Shown piece by piece: positions 56,058 to 64,000 of a stretch of 64,000 nucleotides of DNA. This DNA is from an uncultured Eubacteriales bacterium. Lineage in GTDB: Bacteria > Bacillota > Clostridia > Lachnospirales > Lachnospiraceae. Below the pieces are notes generated by a model, which saw nothing but the letters and a program-made list of their open reading frames with translations, ran no database searches and was not told the origin of the DNA. Position 1 is the stretch's first letter. Each line of letters opens with the position of its first letter. Position numbers and translations under genes: made by a program. Location: contig OMWM01000001.1 in assembly GCA_900314775.1 (NCBI GenBank), positions 29,233 through 93,232 of the forward strand. Direction: 5' to 3'.

Positions 56058-57215
56058 ATGGAAATTACAAACGATATCAGGTATGTTGGTGTCAATGACC
56101 ACAAGATCGACCTCTTTGAATCACAGTATGCAGTGCCGCACGGCATGGCTTACAATTCCTATGTAATTGTGGATGAGAAGACTGCAGTCATGGATACGGT
56201 TGACCGCCGTTTCACACAGGAATGGCTGGATAACATCGAGAAGGTACTCGGAGACCGTAAACCGGACTACCTGATCATCCAGCACATGGAGCCTGATCAC
56301 TCTGCCAATATCAAGGTATTTATGGACAAGTACCCGGAGGCAACCATCGTATCCAGTGCCGTTGCTTTCAACATGATGAAGAATTTCTACGGTGACAACT
56401 ACACCGACAGAAGAATCATCAGCAAGGAAGGCGAGACGCTCAGCCTCGGCAGACACATCCTTCATTTCGTGGCAGCGCCGATGGTGCACTGGCCGGAGGT
56501 TATGATCACCTATGATGAGACAGACAAGGTTCTTTTCTCTGCCGATGCATTCGGCAAATTCGGTGCCAACGACACACCGGATGACAACTGGGCTGATGAG
56601 GCGCGCAGATACTACATCGGCATCGTAGGCAAGTACGGCGAACAGGTACAGGCTCTGCTTGCCAAGGCAGGCGGTCTTGATATCCAGATCATCTGCTCTA
56701 CACATGGTCCTGTTCTCAAAGAGAACCTCGGCTACTACATCGGCCTGACCAACACCTGGTCCTCCTACGCTGTAGAGGATGAGGGCGTTGTCATCTGCTA
56801 TACTTCCGTATACGGCCACACCAGAGAGGCTGCTCTCCTGCTTCAGAAGAAGCTCCAGGAGAAGGGCTGCCCGGCAGTGCCGATCTACGATCTGGCAAGA
56901 GACGACATGCACAAGGCCATCAGCGAAGCTTTCCGCTACGGCAGAATCATTCTCGCGACGACTACTTACAACATGGGTATCTTCCCTCCAATGGAGACGT
57001 TCATCAACAACCTCAAAGAGCGCAGCTTCCAGAAGCGTAAAGTCGGCATCATCGAGAATGGTACATGGGCACCGAAGGCGAAGAAGATCATCACCGATAT
57101 GCTCTCTGACTGCAAGGACATCACATTCTGCCAGAACAACGTAACGCTGAAATCTGCCATGAATGCACAGTCTGACGCACAGCTCGACGCACTCGCTGAC
57201 GAGATCATGCAGTAA
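56058..57215 (+). CDS. fprA: A-type flavodiiron protein (oxygen/NO reductase)
   Basis: Flavodiiron proteins reduce O2 to water or NO to N2O in anaerobes. The 385-residue protein has the metallo-beta-lactamase-like diiron domain with the ligand set in QHMEPDHSAN (HxExDH), APMVHWPEVM, FSADAFGKFG and CSTHGPV, then a flavodoxin domain starting at VICYTSVYGHTREAA. There is no fused rubredoxin, so electrons must come from a separate protein. Codon use is biased as in highly expressed genes. The ATG at 56058 follows AGGAG. It has its own promoter and terminator. Confidence 0.95.
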   Translation: MEITNDIRYVGVNDHKIDLFESQYAVPHGMAYNSYVIVDEKTAVMDTVDRRFTQEWLDNIEKVLGDRKPDYLIIQHMEPDHSANIKVFMDKYPEATIVSSAVAFNMMKNFYGDNYTDRRIISKEGETLSLGRHILHFVAAPMVHWPEVMITYDETDKVLFSADAFGKFGANDTPDDNWADEARRYYIGIVGKYGEQVQALLAKAGGLDIQIICSTHGPVLKENLGYYIGLTNTWSSYAVEDEGVVICYTSVYGHTREAALLLQKKLQEKGCPAVPIYDLARDDMHKAISEAFRYGRIILATTTYNMGIFPPMETFINNLKERSFQKRKVGIIENGTWAPKAKKIITDMLSDCKDITFCQNNVTLKSAMNAQSDAQLDALADEIMQ

Positions 57216-57252
57216 ATTCGGTTTTGCGGCCGGGTTCCGGCCATAAGAGATA

Positions 57253-57285
57253 AGGCGGCTGCCTCTCGCAGCCGCCTTTTTCTTT
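57253..57285 (+). terminator. Terminator after fprA
   Basis: AGGCGGCTGC and GCAGCCGCCT form a 10-bp perfect stem with a 5-base loop, followed by TTTTCTTTT on the plus strand. Confidence 0.93.
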
Positions 57286-57696
57286 TCAGGCGTATTTTTT
57301 CAGTGTCTCATAGATAATCTTTGCGTTCTCTTTTTGCCTGGCACATTTGTTGATTCCCTTGCTCTTGTTCAGCACCATCTTCAGACCGCCTTTTTCCGTC
57401 TCCACATTAGTCGTATACAGGTTCAGCGCCGAGCCGAGCTTCAGCTTCGTGATCTGCGAATACGGAATCACAGCGAACTGATGGATGCAGTCATTGCCGG
57501 CGCCGGTCTCCACAACTACCAGCGAATTCCCGGTCACGCCCATGTAACAGTAAGCGTTGCTCAGTGCACCGAAAAGGAGTATCTCACCGATGCTTCCCCT
57601 GATCGTGCCATAGCCGGCTGCGGCGTAATGTTCGCCTTCCGGGCAGACCTGCGCAAGAAAAGTATTCATATCTTCATCGTTCATAAACATATGCAT
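57286..57696 (-). CDS. PH-like small hypothetical protein
   Basis: A 136-residue cytoplasmic protein. It has no signal or membrane helix; the pattern of short beta strands followed by a C-terminal helix, with SQITKLKLGSALNLYT in the middle, resembles small bacterial PH-like domains, but I cannot assign a family with certainty. The ATG follows GGGAGG with 8 bases spacing. It lies after the gpmA terminator and ends against the opposing fprA terminator. Function unknown. Confidence 0.6.
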   Translation of the reverse strand: MHMFMNDEDMNTFLAQVCPEGEHYAAAGYGTIRGSIGEILLFGALSNAYCYMGVTGNSLVVVETGAGNDCIHQFAVIPYSQITKLKLGSALNLYTTNVETEKGGLKMVLNKSKGINKCARQKENAKIIYETLKKYA

Positions 57697-57722
57697 AACC
57701 TTTTCCTCCCCGTGTTAATTGT

Positions 57723-57756
57723 AAAAAAATCTCCGGGCGGCACGCCGTCCGGAGAT
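57723..57756 (-). terminator. Terminator after gpmA
   Basis: ATCTCCGG and CCGGAGAT form an 8-bp stem with an inner GGC/GCC pairing, followed by TTTTTTAC on the minus strand, 4 bases after the gpmA stop. Confidence 0.88.
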
Positions 57757-57760
57757 CTTA

Positions 57761-58507
57761 TTATTTCTTCTTGCCCTGATTGGCAACTGCTTCCATCTTC
57801 TTCTTCAGTTCTTCCTGATCGCCGAGATAATAATGGCGGATCACGTTGAACTCATCGTCAAACTCGTAAACAAGCGGTACACCGGTCGGAATATTGACAC
57901 CGACGATGGTATCCTTGTCGATATTGTCGAAATATTTGACAAGTGCGCGGAGTGAATTGCCATGTGCGGCAATGATTACGCGCTTGCCTGCCTGCATATC
58001 CGGCTTGATGACTTCGTTGAAATACGGAACAACACGCTCGATGGTTGTCTCGAGGCTCTCATGCAGCGGAAGAAGCGCCGGATCCACATCTCTGTACATC
58101 GGCTGGTTAGCTGCTGCTCTCTTGTCATCCGGTTTCAGAGCCGGCGGCTTGACGTCGAAAGAACGTCTCCAGATCTTGACCTGATCCTCACCGTACTTCT
58201 CGGCTGTCTCGGATTTGTTCAGGCCCTGCAGCGCACCGTAATGGCGCTCATTCAGCTTCCATGATTTATGAACCGGAAGCCATGCACGGTCCATCTCATC
58301 GAGGATGTGATTCAGTGTGTGAATCGCACGCTTCAGATAAGATGTATAGCAGACATCGAAATCGTAGCCTTCTGCCTTGAGCAGTCTGCCGGCCTGTCTG
58401 GCCTCCTCGTGTCCTTTCTCGCTGAGATCGACATCGGTCCAGCCGGTGAAAAGGTTGAGTTTGTTCCATTCGCTCTCGCCATGACGGACGAGTACCAGTT
58501 TCATCAT
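57761..58507 (-). CDS. gpmA: 2,3-bisphosphoglycerate-dependent phosphoglycerate mutase
   Basis: GpmA interconverts 3- and 2-phosphoglycerate in glycolysis. The 248-residue protein has the phospho-histidine motif [12 protein letters not shown], the following [15 protein letters not shown] and the second histidine in [13 protein letters not shown]. Length is typical. It lies 30 bases after sufU with GGAGG before its start, so it may be cotranscribed with the suf genes, and ends at a strong terminator. Confidence 0.96.
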   Translation of the reverse strand: MMKLVLVRHGESEWNKLNLFTGWTDVDLSEKGHEEARQAGRLLKAEGYDFDVCYTSYLKRAIHTLNHILDEMDRAWLPVHKSWKLNERHYGALQGLNKSETAEKYGEDQVKIWRRSFDVKPPALKPDDKRAAANQPMYRDVDPALLPLHESLETTIERVVPYFNEVIKPDMQAGKRVIIAAHGNSLRALVKYFDNIDKDTIVGVNIPTGVPLVYEFDDEFNVIRHYYLGDQEELKKKMEAVANQGKKK

Positions 58508-58537
58508 ACTCCTTACCTCCTGAAACTTAAAAATGCA

Positions 58538-58969
58538 TCAGCTGTTCTTCTTGAAGATCTCATCCAGCGTGTGCCATCCGAGAACGGCGCACTTGACACG
58601 GGCAGGCATATGAGAAATATCGACAAGGCAGCCTGCTTCATCGAGTTCATCGATCTCCTCCTGGCTCGCTTCTCCCTTGATCATACGCAGGAAAATATCG
58701 CCGAGGCGCAGGGCTTCCTCCTTCTTCTGTCCCTTGATCAGATCACACATCATATCGGCAGAAGCCTGCGAAATCGCACAGCCGTCGCCGACGAAAGCCG
58801 CATCCTCAATCGTATCATCATCGCTGACCTTCAGCTGAAGAACGATATCATCGCCGCAGCTCGGGTTTACACCCTCGAGCTCATAGGTCGGATCCTCGAT
58901 CTTGTGCTTGTTGCCCGGATGCATGTTGTGATCCGTCAGAATCTCATTGTAAAACGTATTAAATGCCAT
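58538..58969 (-). CDS. sufU: SUF system scaffold protein SufU
   Basis: SufU is the IscU-like partner that takes sulfur from SufS with the help of bound zinc. The 143-residue protein has three conserved cysteines in NPSCGDD, DGCAISQAS and VKCAVLGW, with the SufU-type insertion between the second and third. The start is the ATG at 58969 (MAFNTFY), which overlaps the sufS stop by 11 bases and is preceded by AGGAGG; a longer frame extends into sufS. It is the last suf gene. Confidence 0.94.
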   Translation of the reverse strand: MAFNTFYNEILTDHNMHPGNKHKIEDPTYELEGVNPSCGDDIVLQLKVSDDDTIEDAAFVGDGCAISQASADMMCDLIKGQKKEEALRLGDIFLRMIKGEASQEEIDELDEAGCLVDISHMPARVKCAVLGWHTLDEIFKKNS

Positions 58970-60212
58970 AACCCATCTTCCTCCTGATCTGTGCCAGTGA
59001 AGCGGCAAAACGATCGATCTCCTCTTTCGTGTTGTAGAAAGAGAAGCTGGCTCTTGTGGTCGCCATAACCGGTCTGCCGTCTGCCTTTTTGATAAAGGCC
59101 ATCAGCGGCTGCGCACAGTGATGGCCGGCGCGCACCGCAATGCCGTCGGCATCCAGAATGGTTGCTACATCGTGCGGATGTACATCGTCAAGAGTAAATG
59201 TAAGGATGCCGGTGTGTTCCTTCGGGTCCGCCGAGCCGAGAATATGCACACCCTCGATCTGCGTCATCTTCTCCATCGCATAAGACGCCAGCATCTCTTC
59301 ACGCTGGCTGATGGCATCGAGACCGATCGACTGGATATAGCGGATCGCAGCTTCGAGGCCGACCGCACCGCCGACATTCACCGTACCGGCTTCAAACTTA
59401 TGCGGCACCTCGGCAAATGTGGCTCCATCCCTACGTACATATTCTATCATTTCTCCGCCTGTAAGGAAAGGCGGCATTTTCTCGAGATATTCCATTTTTC
59501 CGTAGAGCACGCCGATGCCCATCGGACCGTACATCTTGTGTCCGGAAAAGGCGAGGAAATCCACGTCCAGGTCCTGGACATCCACCGGAATATGCGGAAC
59601 GCTCTGCGCGCCGTCCGCCACGAACACGCTGCCGTTTTCGTGGGCGATCTGCGCAAATTTCTTTATATCGTACTGACGGCCGAGGACATTGGAGACCTGC
59701 GCCATGGAGACGATCTTCGTCTTCGGTGTCAGCATGCTGCGGAAATTCTCTTCCGTGATCGTGCCGTCCTGCTCGCATTCGATGTAGCGGAGCACGGCGC
59801 CGTGGCGCTTTGCTGCCTGCTGCCATGGCAGCATGTTGCTGTGGTGCTCAAATACCGTGATCAATATCTCATCGCCCGGCTCAAGCAGCAGCTCGCTCAG
59901 GCTGAAAGCCACCAGATTCAGGCTCTCGGTCGCATTTCTCGTGAAAATAATCTCTTCCGGGCGTCCTGCATGAATAAATTCGGCTGCCGCCCTGCGTGCG
60001 CTTTCATGGGCCTCAGTCGCCCGCACGCTCAGATCATAGACACCGCGGTACGGATTCGCATTGGCGTTCAGGTAATAATCCCTGACCGCATCCAGCACGC
60101 AGGAGGCCTTCTGCGTCGTCGCCGCATTGTCAATATAAATACCTTTGCTGCCGTCGATCAGCGGAAAATCTTTCCGCAGTTCGAGGGCTCTTTCTTCGTC
60201 AATCACTCGCAT
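58959..60212 (-). CDS. sufS: SUF system cysteine desulfurase
   Basis: SufS takes sulfur from cysteine for Fe-S cluster assembly. The 417-residue PLP enzyme has the PLP lysine in LAFSGHKMYGPMGIG (about 226) and the catalytic cysteine in VRAGHHCAQPLM (about 364), with the short active-site loop of the SufS (group II) type. It overlaps sufD by ten bases and sufU by eleven, so the genes are tightly coupled. Confidence 0.96.
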   Translation of the reverse strand: MRVIDEERALELRKDFPLIDGSKGIYIDNAATTQKASCVLDAVRDYYLNANANPYRGVYDLSVRATEAHESARRAAAEFIHAGRPEEIIFTRNATESLNLVAFSLSELLLEPGDEILITVFEHHSNMLPWQQAAKRHGAVLRYIECEQDGTITEENFRSMLTPKTKIVSMAQVSNVLGRQYDIKKFAQIAHENGSVFVADGAQSVPHIPVDVQDLDVDFLAFSGHKMYGPMGIGVLYGKMEYLEKMPPFLTGGEMIEYVRRDGATFAEVPHKFEAGTVNVGGAVGLEAAIRYIQSIGLDAISQREEMLASYAMEKMTQIEGVHILGSADPKEHTGILTFTLDDVHPHDVATILDADGIAVRAGHHCAQPLMAFIKKADGRPVMATTRASFSFYNTKEEIDRFAASLAQIRRKMGYGI

Positions 60213-61276
60213 TCTTCTGTCCCGCTTTCAAAGTAATTTTCCGTCCTGCAGCGGATTGCCGAATCCGGAATCTTGCGGCAGAGGCTTCTCAGTCTGGCAT
60301 CGGCAATAGCTCTGTAAGCGCTCTGCTCGTCAATGCCTCTGGATTCCATATAGAAAAGCAGATCATTGTCCAGCTTGCCGATCGTGGCGCCATGATTGCC
60401 CTCGACATCCTCCTCGACGCAGAGGATCAGCGGAATTGTCCGGTTGATGACGCCGTCATCAAACATCAGGACATCCTCTTTCTCGTTGCCGACCGAACCG
60501 GCACAGCCGTCGCGGAAGTCGATCGTGCCGCGGAAAAGTTTCTCGGCCTTATCCCGCAGAACGCCGTTGGCATCCATGCGGCACTCGGACTTCTTTCCGT
60601 GGTGCACCGCCTCATAGTTCATATCGAGCTTGACCGTATTGCCGATAAAATAGCCGATGTCGGCTTCCAGACTGCTCTCGCGGCCTGCCAGGTCAACGCT
60701 GCAGCCTTCATAGATCTCTTTGCCGCCGAGGATGATGTTGGTCATATCTGTCTGGCCCTTATCCTCGAGGCGGCCGCCGATATCATTGAAGAAGCGAAAA
60801 CCCTTGCCCAGCACATCGATCTGGATCAGATTGATCTTTGCATTCTTCTTTACATCCAGATAGGTCTGCACGGCTGCCTGCCCTGCTGCTTCCTTTTTGG
60901 AACGGTAAACCATGATCACGGTCAGCTCGCTGCCCTCTTCCGCGCGCAGAACCACGCGGATCGCCTCACTCTTGTCCGCGTCGAAGTCCATGCGCAGAAC
61001 CACTGGTTTATCCGCCTTCTGTCCGGCTTCCGCAGCCACCTCATAGGCGAGATCGCCGGCCGTATCGACCAGTTTCACCATATCATAGCCGACGCCGGTT
61101 CTGTATTCCCTGTATACCGCGGCATCCGTACGGCCTACAACCGCCGGGCTGCCCTCCGGGATTTCCACCTGCGGGCTGCAGGCCTGTGCTTCCTGCACAT
61201 CCTTCACGTCCGCATAATTCATTTTCAGCCATTTCCAGGTAGGAGACGGCAGTGTGTTCACTCTCATATCATTCAT
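60203..61276 (-). CDS. sufD: SUF scaffold subunit SufD
   Basis: SufD pairs with SufB in the SufBC2D scaffold. The 357-residue protein is a SufB paralogue with the beta-helix core and the C-terminal end GATIGKLDNDLLFYMESRGI, the SufB/D family signature. Its N-terminal part is shorter than in enterobacteria. It starts 13 bases after sufB. Confidence 0.93.
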   Translation of the reverse strand: MNDMRVNTLPSPTWKWLKMNYADVKDVQEAQACSPQVEIPEGSPAVVGRTDAAVYREYRTGVGYDMVKLVDTAGDLAYEVAAEAGQKADKPVVLRMDFDADKSEAIRVVLRAEEGSELTVIMVYRSKKEAAGQAAVQTYLDVKKNAKINLIQIDVLGKGFRFFNDIGGRLEDKGQTDMTNIILGGKEIYEGCSVDLAGRESSLEADIGYFIGNTVKLDMNYEAVHHGKKSECRMDANGVLRDKAEKLFRGTIDFRDGCAGSVGNEKEDVLMFDDGVINRTIPLILCVEEDVEGNHGATIGKLDNDLLFYMESRGIDEQSAYRAIADARLRSLCRKIPDSAIRCRTENYFESGTEECE

Positions 61277-61289
61277 TTGCCTGTCCTCC

Positions 61290-62696
61290 TCAGCCTATTG
61301 CACCCTTCATCTCAAGATTGATGAGGTTGTTCATCTCAACCGCGTACTCAAGCGGCAGTTCCTTCGATACGTTGTCTGCGAATCCGCTGACAATCATCGC
61401 ACGCGCGTCCTCTTCGGAGATGCCTCTGGACATCAGATAGAAGACCGCCTCGTCACTGATCTTGCCGATCCGGGCTTCATGGCCGACATCCGCGTCATTG
61501 GTGCGGATATCCATGGCCGGGATCGTATCAGAACGGGAAATGTTGTCGACCATCAGAGACTGACAGGAAACCGCTGATTTGGAACGCTTTGCCTGCGGTT
61601 TGACGACGACAGCGCTTCGGAATACGCTGACACCGCCGTCCTTGGAGATCGATTTTGTATTGATATAGGAAGAGGTGTCCGGTGCGTTGTGCACAACCTT
61701 CGCACCTGTATCGAGTTCCTGTCCTTTGCCGGCAAATGTGATGCCCGTAAATTCACAGCGGGCGCCTCTGCCCTGCAGAACGCTCATCGGGTACAGATAA
61801 GAGGTGTGGGAGCCGAAAGAACCGGATACCCACTCGATCTTGCCGCCCTCTGCGACGATCGCCCTCTTCGTGTTGAGATTGTACATGTTCTTGGACCAGT
61901 TCTCGATCGTCGAATAGCGCAGCGTCGAATTCTTACCGACGTAGAGCTCGACGCAGCCGGCATGCAGGTTGGCTACATTGTATTTCGGTGCCGAACATCC
62001 CTCGATGAAATGCAGATACGCATTGTCCTCGACGATGATCAGCGTATGCTCGAACTGGCCGGCGCCCTTCGCGTTCAAACGGAAATAGGACTGCAGCGGA
62101 ATCGTCAGATGCACGCCTTCCGGCACGTAGACAAACGAACCGCCGGACCATACTGCTCCGTGCAGCGCCGCGAATTTATGATCTGTCGGCGGCACCAGCT
62201 TCATGAAATGCGAACGGATCAGGTCGGCGTACTCGCCGTGCAGCGCACTCTCGATGTCGGAATAGACGACGCCCTGCTGCGCCACTTCATCCTTTACATT
62301 GTGGTAAACCAGCTCGGAATCGTACTGCGCACCGACGCCGGCGAGCGATTTCCGCTCTGCCTGCGGAATGCCGAGACGTTCAAATGTATCTTTGATATCC
62401 TGCGGTACATCCTTCCAGTCGCCCTGCATCTTCGTGTTCGGGCGGACATAGGTTACAATATTATCCATATCGAGTCCGTCGATCGACGGGCCCCAGTCCG
62501 GAATCGGAATCTGGTTGTAGATGTCCAGACAGTGCAGTCTGAACTCACGCATCCACTCCGGGTCTTTCTTCTCTTTGGAGATCTGCTCGACGATCGCCGG
62601 TGTCAGACCTTCCTGTACCTTATAGGCATCTTTCTCATCATACCGGAAATCATACATGTTCCGGTCGATGTCGGACACTTTGGTCTTTTCCTTCAT
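61290..62696 (-). CDS. sufB: SUF scaffold subunit SufB
   Basis: SufB is the core scaffold on which the cluster is built. The 468-residue protein carries FMKLVPPTDHKFAALHGAVW, GGSFVYVPEGVHL, RCEFTGITFAGKGQ and the C-terminal EARIGKISDEAVFYLMSRGI. Length matches Firmicutes SufB. It lies 17 bases after sufC. Confidence 0.96.
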   Translation of the reverse strand: MKEKTKVSDIDRNMYDFRYDEKDAYKVQEGLTPAIVEQISKEKKDPEWMREFRLHCLDIYNQIPIPDWGPSIDGLDMDNIVTYVRPNTKMQGDWKDVPQDIKDTFERLGIPQAERKSLAGVGAQYDSELVYHNVKDEVAQQGVVYSDIESALHGEYADLIRSHFMKLVPPTDHKFAALHGAVWSGGSFVYVPEGVHLTIPLQSYFRLNAKGAGQFEHTLIIVEDNAYLHFIEGCSAPKYNVANLHAGCVELYVGKNSTLRYSTIENWSKNMYNLNTKRAIVAEGGKIEWVSGSFGSHTSYLYPMSVLQGRGARCEFTGITFAGKGQELDTGAKVVHNAPDTSSYINTKSISKDGGVSVFRSAVVVKPQAKRSKSAVSCQSLMVDNISRSDTIPAMDIRTNDADVGHEARIGKISDEAVFYLMSRGISEEDARAMIVSGFADNVSKELPLEYAVEMNNLINLEMKGAIG

Positions 62697-62713
62697 GTGA
62701 TTTCCTTCCTTTC

Positions 62714-63457
62714 TTAAGCTTCGTACTTTGCAAATCCCTGCTCATTGATCTCTTCGATCATGGAGTCATCGCCGATAGCCACCAGCTCGCCCTGTACCAT
62801 GACATGGACAAGGTCGACATTCAGCGCCTCGAGAATCTTCGTGCTGTGGGTGATGATCAGAAGGGAACCCTTCACCGTCTTCTGGTACTGCTCAATGCCT
62901 TTGGAAACCGTGCGGACGGCATCGACATCGAGGCCGGAATCGGTCTCATCGAGGATCGCCAGCTCCGGTCTGAGCATCAGAAGCTGCAGGACCTCTGCCT
63001 TCTTCTTCTCACCGCCGGAAAAGCCGACATTGAGGTCACGCTCAAGATAAGACATATCCATATTCAGCAGTTCCATATTCTCCTGCACTGCCTTGCGGAA
63101 CTCCATGACACGCATTCTCTTGCCGGTTCTCTGCTCCATCGCGCTTCTGAGGAAGTCGCCGAGGGAAATGCCCGGCACCTCGATTGGTGCCTGGAAAGAA
63201 AGGAAAATGCCGGCTTTTGCTCTCTTGTCGACACTCTCCTTCGTGATATCCTGTCCGTTAAATAAAATTCTGCCGTTGGTCACCGTATAGCGCGGGTTGC
63301 CCATCAGCGTATTGCCAAGCGTCGACTTGCCGGCGCCGTTCGGTCCCATGAGGACATGCGTCTCCTGTCTGCCGATCTCAAGATCGATGCCGTGCAGGAT
63401 CTCCTTATCGTCTACATTCACATTCAGGTTTTCAACCTGCAGTAAATTTTCAGCCAT
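62714..63457 (-). CDS. sufC: SUF ATPase SufC
   Basis: SufC is the ABC-type ATPase that drives structural change in the SufBCD scaffold. The 247-residue protein has Walker A GPNGAGKSTLGN, signature FSGGEKKKAEVLQ and Walker B LAILDETDSGLDVDAV, with the SufC-specific SGGEKKR-like wording. It is the first suf gene, 63 bases after csoR; a CsoR-like operator lies in that gap. The ATG follows GGAGG. Confidence 0.96.
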   Translation of the reverse strand: MAENLLQVENLNVNVDDKEILHGIDLEIGRQETHVLMGPNGAGKSTLGNTLMGNPRYTVTNGRILFNGQDITKESVDKRAKAGIFLSFQAPIEVPGISLGDFLRSAMEQRTGKRMRVMEFRKAVQENMELLNMDMSYLERDLNVGFSGGEKKKAEVLQLLMLRPELAILDETDSGLDVDAVRTVSKGIEQYQKTVKGSLLIITHSTKILEALNVDLVHVMVQGELVAIGDDSMIEEINEQGFAKYEA

Positions 63458-63503
63458 AATGCTACCTCCGATTATTCTGTATTTTTCTGGAATTTCTGGT
63501 ATA

Positions 63504-63518
63504 TACCCCTGCGGGGTT
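63504..63518. promoter_or_regulatory. CsoR-like operator before sufC
   Basis: TACCCCTGCGGGGTT is a near-perfect dyad (ACCCC-N3-GGGGT) like the site in the csoR promoter. A possible -10 (TATACC or TATATA) overlaps it, but no good -35 was found, so suf may be transcribed mainly from the csoR promoter with this site adding control. Confidence 0.6.
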
Positions 63519-63520
63519 TG

Positions 63521-63826
63521 TTATTTCATGAGCCGCTGAAGCGTCGTCATCAGCTCATCAATTACTTCGTCATTTCCCTCGCGGAGACCGCAGGAAACAC
63601 AGGTGCGTATGTGGTCCGACAGAAGCTCTCTGTTAAAGGCATTGACGGCCGCGTTGATCGCCGATGTCTGCACGATGATATCCGGGCAGTATGCGTTCTT
63701 TTCAAGCATTCCGCGCACTCCGCGGATCTGTCCTTCGATCCGGTTCAGGCGGTGCATCAGCTTGTTGTATTCTTCCTGGGATCGTTCCATGGGTTTGCTG
63801 CACTGACTGCATTGTGATGGTACCAA
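63521..63826 (-). CDS. csoR: CsoR/RcnR-family metal-sensing repressor
   Basis: A 101-residue all-helical repressor of the CsoR family. It has HRLNRIEGQIRGVRGML in the DNA-contacting helix and the copper ligand set, a cysteine in AYCPDII and a histidine and cysteine in LLSDHIRTC; further cysteines lie in the N-terminal CSQCSK and in CVSCGL. Those ligands favour Cu(I) sensing, though a persulfide or other soft-metal role is possible. The start is read as the TTG at 63826, 9 bases after GGAGG; the alternative is the ATG at 63790 without ribosome binding site. It precedes the suf operon. Confidence 0.9.
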   Translation of the reverse strand: MVPSQCSQCSKPMERSQEEYNKLMHRLNRIEGQIRGVRGMLEKNAYCPDIIVQTSAINAAVNAFNRELLSDHIRTCVSCGLREGNDEVIDELMTTLQRLMK

Positions 63827-63864
63827 AAAACTCTGCCTCCTTTATTTTCCTATTGTCTTGGTAG

Positions 63865-63893
63865 AGTATATACCCTTTAGGGGTATGTGTCAA
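63865..63893 (-). promoter_or_regulatory. csoR promoter with operator in the spacer
   Basis: On the minus strand TTGACA (63888-63893) and TATACT (63865-63870) are 17 bases apart. The dyad TACCC-TTTAG-GGGTA (63871-63885) fills the spacer, matching the ACCC/GGGT pattern of CsoR boxes, so the regulator should repress its own gene and possibly the suf genes behind it. Confidence 0.85.
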
Positions 63894-63924
63894 TGTGCAG
63901 GTTGTTTTTTTTTTATACATAGCA

Positions 63925-64000
63925 ATCGAGTAGGGGAGATTTAACTCCCCTCTCACACCACCGTACGTGCCGTTCGGCATACGGCGGTTCAAAGTAACTT
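63925..64000 (-). mobile_element. Group II intron, 3' end (domains V and VI)
   Basis: On the minus strand the window edge enters a bacterial group II intron. Domain V (63957-63988) is a hairpin with ACCGCCGTA and TACGGTGGT arms, a small bulge and a GCC-GAAC-GGC tip. Domain VI (about 63928-63954) is GAGGGGAG..CTCCCCT with an unpaired A (CCTACTC) as the branch-point candidate, and the intron probably ends at CTACTCGAT near 63925. The reverse-transcriptase gene lies outside the window to the right. It sits about 30 bases upstream of the csoR -35 box. Confidence 0.85.

Noticed and set aside
63702..63992. A minus-strand frame starting in the intron end and overlapping csoR
   Set aside because: It translates the domain V/VI RNA and the promoter region; such frames are common false calls beside group II introns.

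Overview
The window looks like chromosomal DNA of an anaerobic, moderately GC-rich Gram-positive bacterium of the Clostridia, most likely Lachnospiraceae (inferred from gene content only). The signs are a clostridial-type Rnf complex, single-chain glycyl-tRNA synthetase, a PASTA-kinase/PP2C/RsgA/Rpe/ThiN cluster, a SufCBDSU system, a DUF3793 protein, an A-type flavodiiron protein and Gram-positive promoters and ribosome binding sites (GGAGG). No tRNA, rRNA, CRISPR array or prophage was seen.

Layout. 1-121: start of a lactate-dehydrogenase-type flavoprotein gene running off the left edge. 373-10767 (minus): an FMN-riboswitch-controlled riboflavin operon (ribD-ribE-ribBA-ribH), then a terminator, then a flavin transferase lipoprotein gene and rnfCDGEAB. 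FMN synthesis, FMN attachment and the FMN-bearing ion-pumping Rnf complex therefore sit end to end. 10786-12934: glyQS and a DUF3793 gene. 12992-20378 (minus): a second flavin gene cluster, made of another ApbE lipoprotein, a secreted protein with four FMN-binding domains, a single-domain FMN protein, a NapH-like membrane polyferredoxin, and a 1003-residue surface protein with an FMN domain and duplicated Tp47-like modules. It starts at a strong promoter with dyad operators at +1 and resembles a flavin-based extracytosolic electron-transfer pathway. It is the most interesting region.

20425-32274: recO-era-M16 peptidase, guaB, a PH-domain protein with an Lsa-like ABC-F protein, yajC-tgt, and divergent aroC. 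32068-37358: PspC-domain protein, lysA-like gene and ilvE, decayed gene remnants, and a HAD phosphatase with a GH1 glycosidase. 37432-50691 (minus): one long housekeeping run in transcription order gph-like, priA, def, fmt, rsmB, rlmN, PP2C, PASTA kinase, rsgA, rpe, thiN, thyA, folA. 50754-57696: lactate permease with a dyad-rich upstream region, a small membrane protein, an unusual RelA/SpoT-domain protein, a lipoprotein, flavodiiron protein and a small hypothetical. 57761-63893 (minus): csoR-type repressor, sufCBDSU and gpmA, with CsoR-like operators before both csoR and sufC. 63925-64000: the 3' end (domains V and VI) of a group II intron entering from the right edge.

Together the genes fit an anaerobe that takes up and oxidises lactate, couples ferredoxin oxidation to an ion gradient through Rnf, invests heavily in covalently bound flavins on both membrane and surface proteins, and protects Fe-S clusters from oxygen and metals. 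Coordinates of starts were chosen from visible ribosome binding sites where the longest open frame begins too early.
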